A stretch of DNA of 6,644 bases from Dehalococcoidia bacterium. GTDB lineage: Bacteria; Chloroflexota; Dehalococcoidia; Dehalococcoidales; RBG-16-60-22. Location: the NCBI GenBank assembly GCA_030605045.1, contig JAUWBK010000069.1, positions 1-6,644 on the forward strand, read 5' to 3'. Below are positions 1 through 6,644 of the stretch, piece after piece. A model generated the notes under the pieces. The model had not been told where the DNA came from, did no database searches, and worked only from the letters and a program-made list of their open reading frames with translations. Position 1 is the stretch's first letter; every line of letters starts with the position of its first letter. The position numbers were made by a program, and so were the translations under genes.

Positions 1-382
1 CAGCTCGATCTGATCCTATGCAGTTTTGAGCTTTATCGTCGTATTTGTCTGGCGAGACTTGAGCAACTGGCGGAACACAGGTGCTGGTTTAGCGTTAAGC
101 ATTACTTTGAGAAAGCCAGCGGAAGAGGTTACAGAGGCTTGTCAAAGACTTGCCGAACATCCCCGGGATGAGCGGATTCCTGTTCTTTCGACCCTTCACT
201 TCGTTGAAAGACTCTGATCTCCAAAAGGGACTGAACTTGCTCCAGATTATTGAACAAAAGTCCAGAATGTGTAGTTCTGGGCACAATTGCTTGTTTTGTT
301 ATTTCCTAGACAATCACCTAAGTGGTCAAATTTTCTATTCAAAAGAAGTCCAACGATCTAGCACACTGTACGGTGCCTGCCT
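1..382. other. Intergenic or decayed stretch, no supported gene
   Basis: This 382-base stretch lies beyond the last gene of the cluster. Short open frames occur on both strands (about 60 to 80 codons), but none has a good ribosome binding site, a recognisable family motif or consistent coding character. Two plus-strand frames over bases 1 to 217 read vaguely protein-like: one has no start inside the window and ends near base 171, the other could only begin at a TTG near base 26. This could be the decayed end of a neighbouring gene. A 9-bp imperfect stem (184-192 with 203-211) is present without a T-run. I see no tRNA, repeat array or riboswitch. Confidence 0.5.
254..280 (-). terminator. Weak candidate terminator of the cluster
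   Basis: Read on the minus strand, a 6-bp stem (CCAGAA-type arms at 275-280 and 262-267, 7-base loop) is followed by a short T-run at 256-259. It lies about 100 bases past the stop of the NIL-domain gene, where an operon terminator would be expected. The stem is short and AT/GC mixed and the T-run is interrupted, so this is only a candidate. I see no better hairpin with a T-run between the stop and the window edge. Confidence 0.3.
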
Positions 383-625
383 CTAACCCTCCATAATGTC
401 ACCGGTAACTGGGTCAACTCTTATCCCTTTACTAGTCAGCCAGGCAATCCCCGCTTCGATATCTTTTTCCTCACCCTCCAGCTCTAAAACAACCCAGCCC
501 TTATTCTCTGATATATCAGCACGGCGGATATTAGGTATCACCTTAAACTGCTGACCGAGTAGATAAATAATCGGCTCCCGAACCAACTCTGGGGGGAAGG
601 TAAACATTACTTGTCTTCTGGCCAT
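383..625 (-). CDS. Stand-alone NIL-domain protein
   Basis: An 80-residue cytoplasmic protein that is essentially one NIL domain (ferredoxin-like fold) from end to end. It opens with a beta strand around residues 4-10 (RRQVMFTFP), then the helix with PPELVREPIIYLLG, and continues with strands around the conserved-looking GWVVLELEG segment and a final IAWLTSKGIRVDPV stretch. In known families this domain sits at the C-terminus of the MetN ATPase, where it binds methionine, and in ferredoxin-fused proteins involved in homocysteine formation in methanogens and some anaerobes. Here there is no ABC domain and no cysteine, so no Fe-S cluster. The ATG at 625 is preceded by a very good AAGGGAGG ribosome site (633-640, 7-base spacing). 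It is the last gene of the cluster, 53 bases after thrC. A methionine- or homocysteine-linked role is inferred from domain and neighbours; the exact function is unknown. Confidence 0.85.
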   Translation of the reverse strand: MARRQVMFTFPPELVREPIIYLLGQQFKVIPNIRRADISENKGWVVLELEGEEKDIEAGIAWLTSKGIRVDPVTGDIMEG

Positions 626-678
626 CTTTTATCCTCCCTTTTTCTTTCCTGAAACTAGAATAGTGAGAGTTTATAGGT

Positions 679-1902
679 TTAAACTGGCACCTTAAGCACT
701 TCCTCAAGTGATTCTAGGGTGGGCCGGATGTGGAAAGACTGAACGACACCTGATACTATGTCCTGCGTTCTTGGCCCAGCCCCGGTGATGAAAGCCACCG
801 TAAGTTCGTTCCTCTTAATTATTCCGGAAGCTGTCAACTTCCTTAATACACCTATAACCACACCACCGGCGGCCTCAGCAAAGATACCCTCAGTTTGAGC
901 CAACAGCTTCATCCCAGCGATTGCTTCCTCGTCAGTGACTGCAGCAGCACCGCCTCCTGACTGTCGGGCAACTCTCAATGCGTAGTAACCATCAGCTGGG
1001 TTGCCGACGGCTATGGACTTGGCAACGGTATTAGGCTCTACCGGGTGGATATGGAGTGAGCCGACCTGAAAAGCATTAACGATTGGCGAGCAGCCAGCCG
1101 CCTGGGCAACATACATGTGGGTATTAACTGGCTCAATTAAAGCCAGCATGGATAATTCATCCAGTCCCTTCCAGATTCGAGTAAAGAGGAGTCCCGAAGC
1201 AGCTGGCGCCACGACACAATCAGGAGCACGCCAGCCCAGTTGCTCAGCTACCTCATAGCCAAGGGTCTTGCTTCCTTCAGCATAGTAAGGTCTGAGGTTA
1301 ATGTTGATGAATCCCCAGTTAAATTTTTCGGTCAATTGGCGACATAGGCAGTTAACATCATCATAGCTCCCGTCAACAGTTATTAGGACTGGGTTATAGA
1401 TTGCCGCTCCTACCAGCTTGCCTGGTTCTACATTGGCAGGAACAAAAACATAAGCTTTCATATTCGTTTTGGCGGCGTGGGCGGCAACACTAGCAGCAAG
1501 ATTGCCGGTTGACGCACAAGCTACGGCTTCAAAGCCAAATTCCCGTGCTTTAGTGACGGCAACTGAGACTACCCTGTCCTTGAAAGAGTAGGTAGGATTA
1601 AGGCAGTCGTTTTTAATGTAGAGATGATCTAGCCCTATTTCATTGCCCAGGTTGTCAGCTTTGATCAGAGGAGTAAAGCCAGTGCCAAGGTCTACCACCT
1701 CGCCTTCCACCGGTAACATATCACGGTATCGCCACATGCTAAACTGTCCTTTAGCCAACTTTTCGCGGTGAACCTTTGCCGCCATAGATTTATAGTCGTA
1801 GTTCACCTCCAGCGGGCTGAGACAGAAATCACACAGGTTGAGTGGCTCCAGTGGATACTCCCGGCCACATTTCCGGCAACGCAATGTGGTGGCAAATGAC
1901 AT
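679..1902 (-). CDS. thrC: Threonine synthase
   Basis: A 407-residue PLP enzyme of fold type II that converts O-phosphohomoserine to threonine and phosphate. A zinc ribbon opens the protein (C9, C12, C24, C27), as in the zinc-ribbon subclass of threonine synthases. The PLP lysine is K108 in the SFKDR motif. The STGN phosphate-binding loop is at 131-134, followed by the RPYYAEGSKTLG segment (204-215) typical of this subclass. The usual glycine loop appears as APAASGLL (232-239), and the C-terminal ITGAG segment is present. Length is normal. The start is fixed by an AGGAG site at 1910-1914 that overlaps the metB stop codon (10-base gap, 7-base spacing), which implies translational coupling. Related folds such as cysteate synthase derive from this family, so a sulfur-side substrate cannot be fully excluded from sequence alone, but threonine synthase is by far the best call. 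Confidence 0.92.
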   Translation of the reverse strand: MSFATTLRCRKCGREYPLEPLNLCDFCLSPLEVNYDYKSMAAKVHREKLAKGQFSMWRYRDMLPVEGEVVDLGTGFTPLIKADNLGNEIGLDHLYIKNDCLNPTYSFKDRVVSVAVTKAREFGFEAVACASTGNLAASVAAHAAKTNMKAYVFVPANVEPGKLVGAAIYNPVLITVDGSYDDVNCLCRQLTEKFNWGFININLRPYYAEGSKTLGYEVAEQLGWRAPDCVVAPAASGLLFTRIWKGLDELSMLALIEPVNTHMYVAQAAGCSPIVNAFQVGSLHIHPVEPNTVAKSIAVGNPADGYYALRVARQSGGGAAAVTDEEAIAGMKLLAQTEGIFAEAAGGVVIGVLRKLTASGIIKRNELTVAFITGAGPRTQDIVSGVVQSFHIRPTLESLEEVLKVPV

Positions 1903-1912
1903 CGTCCCTCTC

Positions 1913-3055
1913 CTAGCTGAACTCGAGCGCCTGCCCTAAGTCCTCAATTAAATCATCGATATTTTCCAGACCAACGGACAATCTGATTAACTGGTTGGTA
2001 ATTCCCGCTTTTCTTCTAGCCTCTTCTGGCATCGAGGCGTGGGTCATAGTCGCGGCATGATCAGCAAGGGAAGCAACCCCACCCATCGATTCAGCCAGGA
2101 CAAAAATCTTGATTCTCTTTAAAAAGCTATTAACCTCACTGATTCCATCTTTTATGTTAAAAGAAACCATACCACCAAATCCCTTCATCTGCCGCCTCGC
2201 GATTTCATGTCCGGGGTGGGACTCGAGCCCGGGATAGTACACCTTCTTTACTTTGGGGTGTCCTTTAAGGTAATTGGCAATGGCGAAGGCGTTCTCTTCG
2301 TGTTGCTTCATCCTTACCGGCAGGGTTTCAATTCCTCGAAGAACTAACCAGCAATCAAAGGGCGAGGCCGATGTCCCCATGGCATTGAGCAGAAATTGAA
2401 CCCTTTCCGTTAGCTCATCCGTGGTGGTTACTACTGCCCCACCGACGACATCACAGTGCCCATTGAGATATTTGGTGGTGGAGTGAACCACAAGATCAAT
2501 TCCATACTCAATGGGTCTTAAAAAATAGGGAGTGGCAAAGGTGTTGTCGATCACCGTCAGTAACTTATGCTTCTTGGCGATATCCGCCGCCATCTCCAGA
2601 TCAACGATATTGAGCAGGGGATTAGAGGGCGTCTCCAGCCAGAGCATCTTGGTATTGGGCTTGACTGCCTTTTCAATTCTTTCCTGATTATCCATTCTTA
2701 AGAAGGTGAACTCGAGGCCAAAATCACGCATCACGTTCTGAAACAGTCTATAGGTTCCACCGTAAATATCATCTCCGGCAATTACATGGTCGCCGGCCTT
2801 GAGCAGATGGATGACGGTGGTTTCGGCGGCCATTCCTGTGGCGAAGGCAAATCCCGCCTTTCCTCCCTCGAGCTGGGCAATGGTATCCTCTAAGACCTTC
2901 CGCGTTGGATTTGCTGTGCGGGAATAATCGTAACCCCTCGTTTTACCTACATCCTCAAAGGCAAAAGTTGAGGTTTGATAGATAGGCACTGAAATGGCTC
3001 CATAGGTTTTATCCGGCCTCTCGCCACTGTGAATGGCCAGTGTTTCAAATTTCAT
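1913..3055 (-). CDS. metB: Cystathionine gamma-synthase / trans-sulfuration PLP enzyme
   Basis: A 380-residue Cys/Met-metabolism PLP enzyme (fold type I), full length for cystathionine gamma-synthase and gamma-lyase. Visible landmarks are the YSR motif near residues 44-46, the cofactor-stacking tyrosine Y98, D170 in the VIDNTF motif, the Schiff-base lysine K195 in HSTTKYLNG, and the substrate-carboxylate arginine R358 in RLSVGLE. It would join cysteine with an acylated or phosphorylated homoserine to give cystathionine; gamma-lyase or O-acylhomoserine sulfhydrylase activity is possible because the family is hard to split by sequence. At position 328 an alanine replaces the glutamate usually seen in the GGVES motif. 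The start codon overlaps the cysE stop as ATGA, and its ribosome site is inside the cysE tail. Position between cysE and thrC places it at the homoserine branch point of cysteine, methionine and threonine synthesis. Confidence 0.9.
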   Translation of the reverse strand: MKFETLAIHSGERPDKTYGAISVPIYQTSTFAFEDVGKTRGYDYSRTANPTRKVLEDTIAQLEGGKAGFAFATGMAAETTVIHLLKAGDHVIAGDDIYGGTYRLFQNVMRDFGLEFTFLRMDNQERIEKAVKPNTKMLWLETPSNPLLNIVDLEMAADIAKKHKLLTVIDNTFATPYFLRPIEYGIDLVVHSTTKYLNGHCDVVGGAVVTTTDELTERVQFLLNAMGTSASPFDCWLVLRGIETLPVRMKQHEENAFAIANYLKGHPKVKKVYYPGLESHPGHEIARRQMKGFGGMVSFNIKDGISEVNSFLKRIKIFVLAESMGGVASLADHAATMTHASMPEEARRKAGITNQLIRLSVGLENIDDLIEDLGQALEFS

Positions 3056-3768
3056 ATTCCTCCTCCTTGGCTAAACGCTTTCACCACTTCTCTCCTCATG
3101 TCCCCCAGTTCATCCTTGGGGACTATCAATCCGTTTAAGCTCTCGAGCATTTTCAGGCGCTCTTCTAACTTATCCTGCTCCCTTAAGACAAGTCTTATAG
3201 CTTCTGCTACTGGATCAGGCAGTTTGCCGTGGTCTAATTCCGAGAGTGGCTTAAGGCCATCCGCTGTAATTCTTCCTGGGATTCCCACCACCGTAGACCC
3301 GGGTGGAACTGATTTTACTACCACTGAGCCTGAGCCAATTCTTGCCCCATCGCCGATAGTAATGGCACCTAAAGCTACTGACCCGGTTCCCATGATGACA
3401 TTGTTGCCGATAGTAGGGTGTCGCTTCTTCTTTTCCAGGGTTGTCCCGCCGAGGACAACACCTTGGTACATGAGCACGTCGTCACCAATCTCTGACGTCT
3501 CCCCAATGACAACTCCTGCCCCATGGTCTATAAAGAAACGCCGGCCGATTTTGGCGGCGGGGTGGATTTCAATCTTAGTTAAGAAGCGATTAATATGTGA
3601 CAGAATGCGAGCCAACAGCTGGAGCTTGTGCCTCCAGAGGAAATGAGCCAGACGATGTAACCATAGGGCATGTAATCCGGGATAGCACAGGATAACTTCA
3701 GCCACACTCCTCACTGCCGGGTCTTTAGCGAACACGGTTTGAATGTCTTCTTTTAAGCTCTTAAACAA
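3052..3768 (-). CDS. cysE: Serine O-acetyltransferase
   Basis: A 238-residue enzyme that transfers an acetyl group from acetyl-CoA to serine, giving O-acetylserine for CysK. An N-terminal helical region (about 1-65) is followed by a left-handed beta-helix of hexapeptide repeats (about 66-165). The catalytic D81-H82 pair lies in the FIDHGAGVVIGET stretch, and H117 in the RHPTIG turn matches the second active-site histidine of the family. The fold ends in the VGIPGR motif. A charged helical segment (about 185-212) could form a coiled coil. The last residue is isoleucine (tail GGGI), the feature that lets CysE dock into the CysK active site to form the cysteine synthase complex. The start is TTG at 3768: no ATG or GTG lies upstream in frame, and an AAAGG site at 3779-3783 stands 10 bases before it. 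The gap to cysK is 18 bases. Confidence 0.93.
   Translation of the reverse strand: MFKSLKEDIQTVFAKDPAVRSVAEVILCYPGLHALWLHRLAHFLWRHKLQLLARILSHINRFLTKIEIHPAAKIGRRFFIDHGAGVVIGETSEIGDDVLMYQGVVLGGTTLEKKKRHPTIGNNVIMGTGSVALGAITIGDGARIGSGSVVVKSVPPGSTVVGIPGRITADGLKPLSELDHGKLPDPVAEAIRLVLREQDKLEERLKMLESLNGLIVPKDELGDMRREVVKAFSQGGGI
3059..3068 (-). promoter_or_regulatory. Ribosome binding site of metB inside cysE
   Basis: Read on the minus strand the bases are AAGGAGGAGG, a near-perfect Shine-Dalgarno sequence ending 3 bases before the metB ATG (the core GGAGG at 3062-3066 is 6 bases away). The same bases are the last glycine codons of cysE. With the ATGA stop-start overlap, this indicates tight translational coupling of cysE and metB. 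Confidence 0.85.
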
Positions 3769-3786
3769 GACAGTATTACCTTTCTT

Positions 3787-4800
3787 TTATATGCCTTGTG
3801 GAGGCTGATAAAGCCCCTGAAAAAGCCAGGTAGATAGATAGCGCTCGCCAGTGTCAGGTAGAACTACCACGATTAGCTTACCTTTATTCTCCGGTCTTTT
3901 GGCTACCTCTAAAGCTGCCCAGGCGGCTGCCCCCGATGATATGCCCGCCAGTATCCCTTCCTCTTTGGCTAACCTTCTGGCCATTATGCCGGCATCATCA
4001 TTGGTCACCTTAATAATTTCATCAATTAACTCCGTTCGCAGAACATCAGGAATGAAGCCAGCGCCAATGCCCTGAATCTTGTGGGGTCCCGGCTTTCCTC
4101 CGGAAATCACCGGGGAATCAACTGGCTCTACAGCTATGGCCTTAAATTCAGGTTTCCTTGGTCTGATTACTTCGGTTACTCCAGTAATTGTTCCGCCGGT
4201 GCCCACTCCGGAGACCAGAATATCTACCTTACCCTCAGTATCTCGCCAGATCTCCTCGGCAGTGGTCAGCCGGTGTATCTCCGGGTTGGCCAGGTTTTTA
4301 AACTGTTGCGGCATAAAGTAGTTAGAGTTTTCTGCGGCCATTTGTTCTGCTTTTCTGATTGCCCCTGGCATCCCTTCTGCTCCAGGGGTTAGCACCAGTT
4401 CGGCACCGAAAATAGATAGCAACTGCCTCCGCTCCAGTGACATGGTTTCGGGCATGGTTAGGATGAGTTTATATCCTCTGGCGGCGCAGACAAAAGCCAG
4501 GGCAATGCCGGTATTACCACTGGTGGGCTCAACGATAACCGTACCTTTCTTAATCAGTCCCTTTTCCTCAGCATCAACAATCATGGATACACCTATCCGG
4601 TCCTTGACGTTGCTGATGGGACTAAAAGATTCCAGCTTGGCCACCACCTCAGCCTTTGCCCCCTCGGTTATCCGGTTCAACCGGACCAGTGGGGTATTCC
4701 CGATTAACTCGGTAGAATCCTTGGCGATACCTCTGGTCAGCTTTGGTATCTCTATTGTCTTATATTTAAGTTTTTCCACTTCCTGGTTTACCTTTGCCAT
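3787..4800 (-). CDS. cysK: Cysteine synthase A (O-acetylserine sulfhydrylase)
   Basis: A 337-residue fold type II PLP enzyme that makes cysteine from O-acetylserine and sulfide. The PLP lysine is K66 in SNVKDR, the substrate-binding loop is TSGNTG (93-98), the phosphate loop is GTGGT (200-204), and the QQF segment sits near 165-167. The SGGKPGPHKIQGIGAG region, the GISSGAA loop and the PDTGERYLST segment near the C-terminus are all as in CysK. These features favour an O-acetylserine-using CysK over the phosphoserine-using CysM type. The protein is about 25 residues longer than usual at its N-terminus (before IAKDSTELIGNTPLVRL), but no later in-frame ATG before the core would fit, and an AAGGAG site lies about 10 bases upstream of this ATG. 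It follows the E1-like gene by 28 bases and precedes cysE, its biosynthetic and likely physical partner. Confidence 0.95.
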   Translation of the reverse strand: MAKVNQEVEKLKYKTIEIPKLTRGIAKDSTELIGNTPLVRLNRITEGAKAEVVAKLESFSPISNVKDRIGVSMIVDAEEKGLIKKGTVIVEPTSGNTGIALAFVCAARGYKLILTMPETMSLERRQLLSIFGAELVLTPGAEGMPGAIRKAEQMAAENSNYFMPQQFKNLANPEIHRLTTAEEIWRDTEGKVDILVSGVGTGGTITGVTEVIRPRKPEFKAIAVEPVDSPVISGGKPGPHKIQGIGAGFIPDVLRTELIDEIIKVTNDDAGIMARRLAKEEGILAGISSGAAAWAALEVAKRPENKGKLIVVVLPDTGERYLSTWLFQGLYQPPQGI

Positions 4801-4828
4801 CTTTATTTAACTCCTTTCTATCATGGTG

Positions 4829-5845
4829 TTACGCTTCGGTACTAACATATTTGACGTAGAGTTCTCTGGCCAGTGACTCGTCAAAGCTGTTCTTAAGAAT
4901 AAGCCGACCATCGGGGAAAATAACCATTTCGTGACCGTTTACGGTGAAGCGCAGCGTAGACCCGTTATAACTGACTTCTCCGAGAGGCTTAAGCTGCTTG
5001 CCTAATTTGTCCAGAGAGAGGCTTTCTACTTTGGGATCTAAAACCTGTACCGAATATTGACCACAAAGTATGGTGGTTCTGATACCAAATTGTCTCTGTA
5101 AAAATTCATAATTGCCTTGACAGGCTGGACAACCTAGGCGAAGACTGGGTTTAAAACGTTCAAAGGTTCCTTGCCAAACATCGATAAATATGATATCCCG
5201 GTTGATTTCCTCGGCACCTATTAATATTTTCATTGCTTCGGCAGATTGAAAAGAGGCGATAATTGAAGGAGCTGGACTGATTACCCCCGCTCTATCACAA
5301 GTGGGAATTACACCTGGGGAAGGTACAGAAGGAAAGACGCAGCGAAAGCAAGGGGTTTTACCTGGAATGATATTCATGGTCATGCCGTAGGCAGCGATGG
5401 CACCGCCATAAATCCATGGAATTTTATGCTTGAGAGAAACGTCATTTATTAAAAATCGAGTCTCTGGGTTATCCAGTCCGTCTAGGATTAAATCGGCTCC
5501 GGTGACTAGTTTTTCAATGTTGGCATAGTGCACATCTGCAACTATTCCTTCTATCTCAACTGATGAGTTCACCTTCTTTAGATGCCGCTCGGCGGCAATA
5601 GCCTTTGGTAATTTACTCCTTACATCTTCCTCATCAAAAAGGACTTGTCGCTGTAAGTTATGGTACTCAATAAGGTCTCGATCAATAATCCTAACTTTGC
5701 CAACACCAGCGCGCACCAAAGAATCAGCAATGACGGTTCCCAGCGCCCCGCAACCAATAATCACCACCTGACTATTGCCTAATTTCTTCTGCCCTTCTTC
5801 GCCTATTCCACGAAAAAGAGTTTGTCTTGAATACCGATCAATCAT
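4829..5845 (-). CDS. ThiF/MoeB-family E1-like adenylyltransferase
   Basis: A 338-residue member of the ThiF/MoeB/HesA superfamily, which adenylates the C-terminal glycine of small ubiquitin-like sulfur carriers. The Rossmann loop is GCGALG (31-36), followed by D55/D57, the NLQRQ motif with R66, K81 and the LDGLDNPETR segment (D125, N126, R130). The structural zinc site is C166-x2-C169 with C239-x2-C242. C183 in PTCDRAGVISP matches the ThiF cysteine that links to the carrier. Residues 255-338 form an extension (starting TTILCGQYSVQV) shared with Bacillus-type ThiF and absent from plain MoeB. The gene lies between the Rrf2 regulator (46-base gap) and cysK; an AAAGGAG site precedes the ATG. No thiS, moaD, cysO-like carrier or JAMM protease is in the window, so thiamine, molybdopterin or thiocarboxylate-dependent cysteine or homocysteine synthesis all remain possible. 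The context favours the last. Confidence 0.88.
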   Translation of the reverse strand: MIDRYSRQTLFRGIGEEGQKKLGNSQVVIIGCGALGTVIADSLVRAGVGKVRIIDRDLIEYHNLQRQVLFDEEDVRSKLPKAIAAERHLKKVNSSVEIEGIVADVHYANIEKLVTGADLILDGLDNPETRFLINDVSLKHKIPWIYGGAIAAYGMTMNIIPGKTPCFRCVFPSVPSPGVIPTCDRAGVISPAPSIIASFQSAEAMKILIGAEEINRDIIFIDVWQGTFERFKPSLRLGCPACQGNYEFLQRQFGIRTTILCGQYSVQVLDPKVESLSLDKLGKQLKPLGEVSYNGSTLRFTVNGHEMVIFPDGRLILKNSFDESLARELYVKYVSTEA

Positions 5846-5891
5846 GGAAGCTTTGTCTCCTTTGGTGTACAGGTTAAGTTTTTAGGGTAAA

Positions 5892-6335
5892 CTAAACGTA
5901 ATACATAGCCGATTCCAGCCCTTCTTTCTTCTTCTGTCTCTCCACCAAATCCTGCAGACTTGTCGACTCCAAAACATCATCCATCGCCTTTTTCAGCTCG
6001 CACCAGATATCACGGGTAACACAAAAGCTGGAGCGGTTACACATCTCTGGATTATCAACGCACGCTACTGGTGCCATAGAGCCCTCAAGGAGTTGGATAA
6101 CATCACTCAATCTTATCTCTTCAGGGGTTTTGACTAACCAGACTCCGCCCCTGGCACCACGAATGCTTTGTACGATACCTCCAGCGATAAGAGGGGTAAT
6201 CAAATGCTCTAAATATCCCAGCGAAATCTGCTGCCTCCGGGCGATATCTTTTAATTGAACTGGCCCGTCTCTCTGATGAAGAGCTAGGTCTAAAAGCGTT
6301 CTGGTGGCATATCGCCCTCTAGTAGAAAGCTTCAT
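5892..6335 (-). CDS. Rrf2-family transcriptional regulator, IscR-like
   Basis: A 147-residue winged-helix repressor of the Rrf2 family, which includes IscR (Fe-S) and CymR (cysteine). It begins with the family signature MKLSTRGRYATR, has a helix-turn-helix at about 26-50, a wing with RGARGGVWL (60-67), and a dimer helix near the C-terminus. Three cysteines, C92, C99 and C105 (spacing C-x6-C-x5-C), fall where IscR binds its [2Fe-2S] cluster; R108 stands where E. coli IscR has its histidine ligand. C112 is an extra cysteine. A longer frame opens at 6503, but its extra 56 residues have no family similarity and run through the promoter and terminator; the ATG at 6335 has a good AGGAG site and restores the family N-terminus. 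It is the first gene of the cluster and probably autoregulates it. Sensing Fe-S status or cysteine supply is inferred. Confidence 0.9.
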   Translation of the reverse strand: MKLSTRGRYATRTLLDLALHQRDGPVQLKDIARRQQISLGYLEHLITPLIAGGIVQSIRGARGGVWLVKTPEEIRLSDVIQLLEGSMAPVACVDNPEMCNRSSFCVTRDIWCELKKAMDDVLESTSLQDLVERQKKKEGLESAMYYV

Positions 6336-6342
6336 AATTTGG

Positions 6343-6347
6343 CTCCT
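6343..6347 (-). promoter_or_regulatory. Ribosome binding site fixing the Rrf2 start
   Basis: AGGAG on the minus strand lies 7 bases upstream of the ATG at 6335. It supports this start over the longer upstream frame, which has no such site and would span regulatory DNA. Confidence 0.85.
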
Positions 6348-6349
6348 AT

Positions 6350-6364
6350 ATTGACTAAGTCTAT
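6350..6364. promoter_or_regulatory. Short dyad, possible second operator
   Basis: GACTAAGTC (6353-6361) is a perfect 4+1+4 dyad, flanked by AT on both sides after one unpaired base each. It sits between the palindrome over the promoter and the ribosome site of the regulator gene. GACT and AGTC half-sites also appear in E. coli IscR type 1 sites, but there with wider spacing. A second binding site for the Rrf2 protein is plausible but unproven. Confidence 0.4.
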
Positions 6365-6378
6365 CATTATAGTATACT
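6351..6378 (+). promoter_or_regulatory. Possible divergent rightward promoter
   Basis: TTGACT (6351-6356), a 16-base spacer and TATACT (6373-6378) resemble a sigma-A promoter pointing right, with a start near 6385. It overlaps the leftward promoter and both dyads. No coding gene lies downstream on this strand, but a strong terminator does at 6427-6461. Palindromic, AT-rich DNA makes chance matches likely. Confidence 0.3.
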
Positions 6379-6381
6379 ATA
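6368..6381. promoter_or_regulatory. Perfect 14-bp palindrome, likely Rrf2 operator
   Basis: TATAGTATACTATA is a perfect 7+7 palindrome centred between 6374 and 6375. It covers the -10 region or start point of the predicted leftward promoter, about 35 bases upstream of the regulator ATG. Rrf2 proteins bind as dimers to AT-rich dyads of similar or greater length at their own promoters, so an autoregulatory operator is the natural reading. That the Rrf2 protein of this locus binds it is inferred. Confidence 0.6.
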
Positions 6382-6401
6382 TTATATAAAATTACTGTCA
6401 A
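6371..6401 (-). promoter_or_regulatory. Predicted promoter of the sulfur amino acid cluster
   Basis: On the minus strand a consensus TTGACA (-35, 6396-6401) is followed after 19 bases by TATACT (-10, 6371-6376). The spacing is 2 bases above ideal. An alternative is the perfect TATAAT at 6381-6386 with a weak -35 (AAGTCA, 6404-6409) at 17 bases. Either choice puts the start 25 to 45 bases upstream of the regulator ATG and the palindrome on the core promoter. The leader is too short for a T-box or SAM riboswitch, so control is probably protein-based. Confidence 0.55.
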
Positions 6402-6426
6402 CATGACTTTTAAGAAAGTGCTGCAC

Positions 6427-6461
6427 AAAGACGCTCCATAAAGCGGGGCGTCTTTCTTTTT
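6427..6461 (+). terminator. Strong rho-independent terminator, rightward
   Basis: An 11-bp stem (6427-6437 with 6445-6455, containing one G-T pair) encloses a 7-base loop and is followed on the plus strand by a T-rich run to 6461. On the minus strand the hairpin also forms but the T-run is short (TTTG), so it would end the leftward aldolase transcript less efficiently. Its better orientation is against the direction of every gene in the window: it may be a bidirectional terminator shielding the two units, or the end of a short plus-strand RNA. Confidence 0.7.
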
Positions 6462-6541
6462 AAACGCAGGACACAAAATGACGAAATGTGCAATGGCAGG
6501 CATAAAACAAACCTGAAATTCCAGAGGCTTTTTGACGATGG

Positions 6542-6644
6542 TTAAGAGCCAAAGATTATTTGATGTATCTTCTCACTAATAATCAGAGGGTCTTTACGCT
6601 GCCAGATATTTCTCCCTACCGCTATTCCTACTGCCCCTGCTGTT
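6542..6644 (-). CDS. Class I DhnA/FbaB-type aldolase, C-terminal fragment
   Basis: The last 33 codons of a gene that runs off the right edge, ending in TAA at 6542. The fragment reads AGAVGIAVGRNIWQRKDPL in its first part. The GAxGxAVGRNIWQ motif is the phosphate-binding end of the TIM barrel in the DeoC/FbaB (DhnA) class I aldolase family, followed by the usual DP and a final helix. Family members include archaeal-type fructose-bisphosphate aldolase, LsrF, and ADH synthase of the alternative aromatic amino acid pathway; the fragment cannot tell them apart. It lies on the same strand as the cluster but 206 bases upstream of the Rrf2 start, with a hairpin and a separate promoter between, so it is probably a different transcription unit. 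Confidence 0.8.
   Translation of the reverse strand, partial: TAGAVGIAVGRNIWQRKDPLIISEKIHQIIFGS

Overview
The window is bacterial and almost entirely coded on the minus strand. It holds one compact sulfur amino acid / threonine gene cluster, read from right to left. Base composition is mid-range. Shine-Dalgarno sequences are strong (AGGAG and GGAGG types) and one gene starts with TTG. The protein styles (IscR-like Rrf2 regulator with three spaced cysteines, Bacillus-type ThiF with a C-terminal extension, zinc-ribbon threonine synthase, DhnA-type aldolase) suggest a Chloroflexota (Dehalococcoidia-like) or deep Firmicutes anaerobe. That placement is an inference with low certainty.

Layout from the right end: (1) the last 33 codons of a class I DhnA/FbaB-type aldolase (6542-6644). 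(2) A 206-base intergenic region with a strong hairpin terminator pointing rightwards, an AT-rich promoter for the cluster, a perfect 14-bp palindrome over that promoter, and a second shorter dyad next to it. (3) An Rrf2-family regulator, 147 aa, starting at 6335. (4) An E1-like ThiF/MoeB-type adenylyltransferase. (5) cysK. (6) cysE with a TTG start. (7) metB, overlapping cysE by 4 bases. (8) thrC, 10 bases after metB. (9) A stand-alone 80-aa NIL-domain protein. (10) About 380 bases at the left end with no gene I can support.

Spacing inside the cluster is a 4-base overlap or gaps of 10 to 53 bases, and I see no convincing internal promoter or terminator. The genes are therefore probably one transcription unit led by their own regulator. 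CysE makes O-acetylserine and CysK turns it into cysteine. MetB joins cysteine to an activated homoserine (or acts in the reverse transsulfuration direction). ThrC draws on O-phosphohomoserine from the same branch point. The NIL protein belongs to a domain family tied to methionine transport control and homocysteine synthesis. The E1-like enzyme hints at a protein-thiocarboxylate sulfur route, but no carrier protein is visible here. The Rrf2 protein probably senses Fe-S or cysteine status and represses its own operon.

Nothing in the window is a clearly new system. The points most worth a second look are the orphan E1-like enzyme and stand-alone NIL protein in a cysteine operon, the palindromic operator region with a possible rightward small RNA, and the CysE tail, whose codons double as the ribosome binding site of metB.
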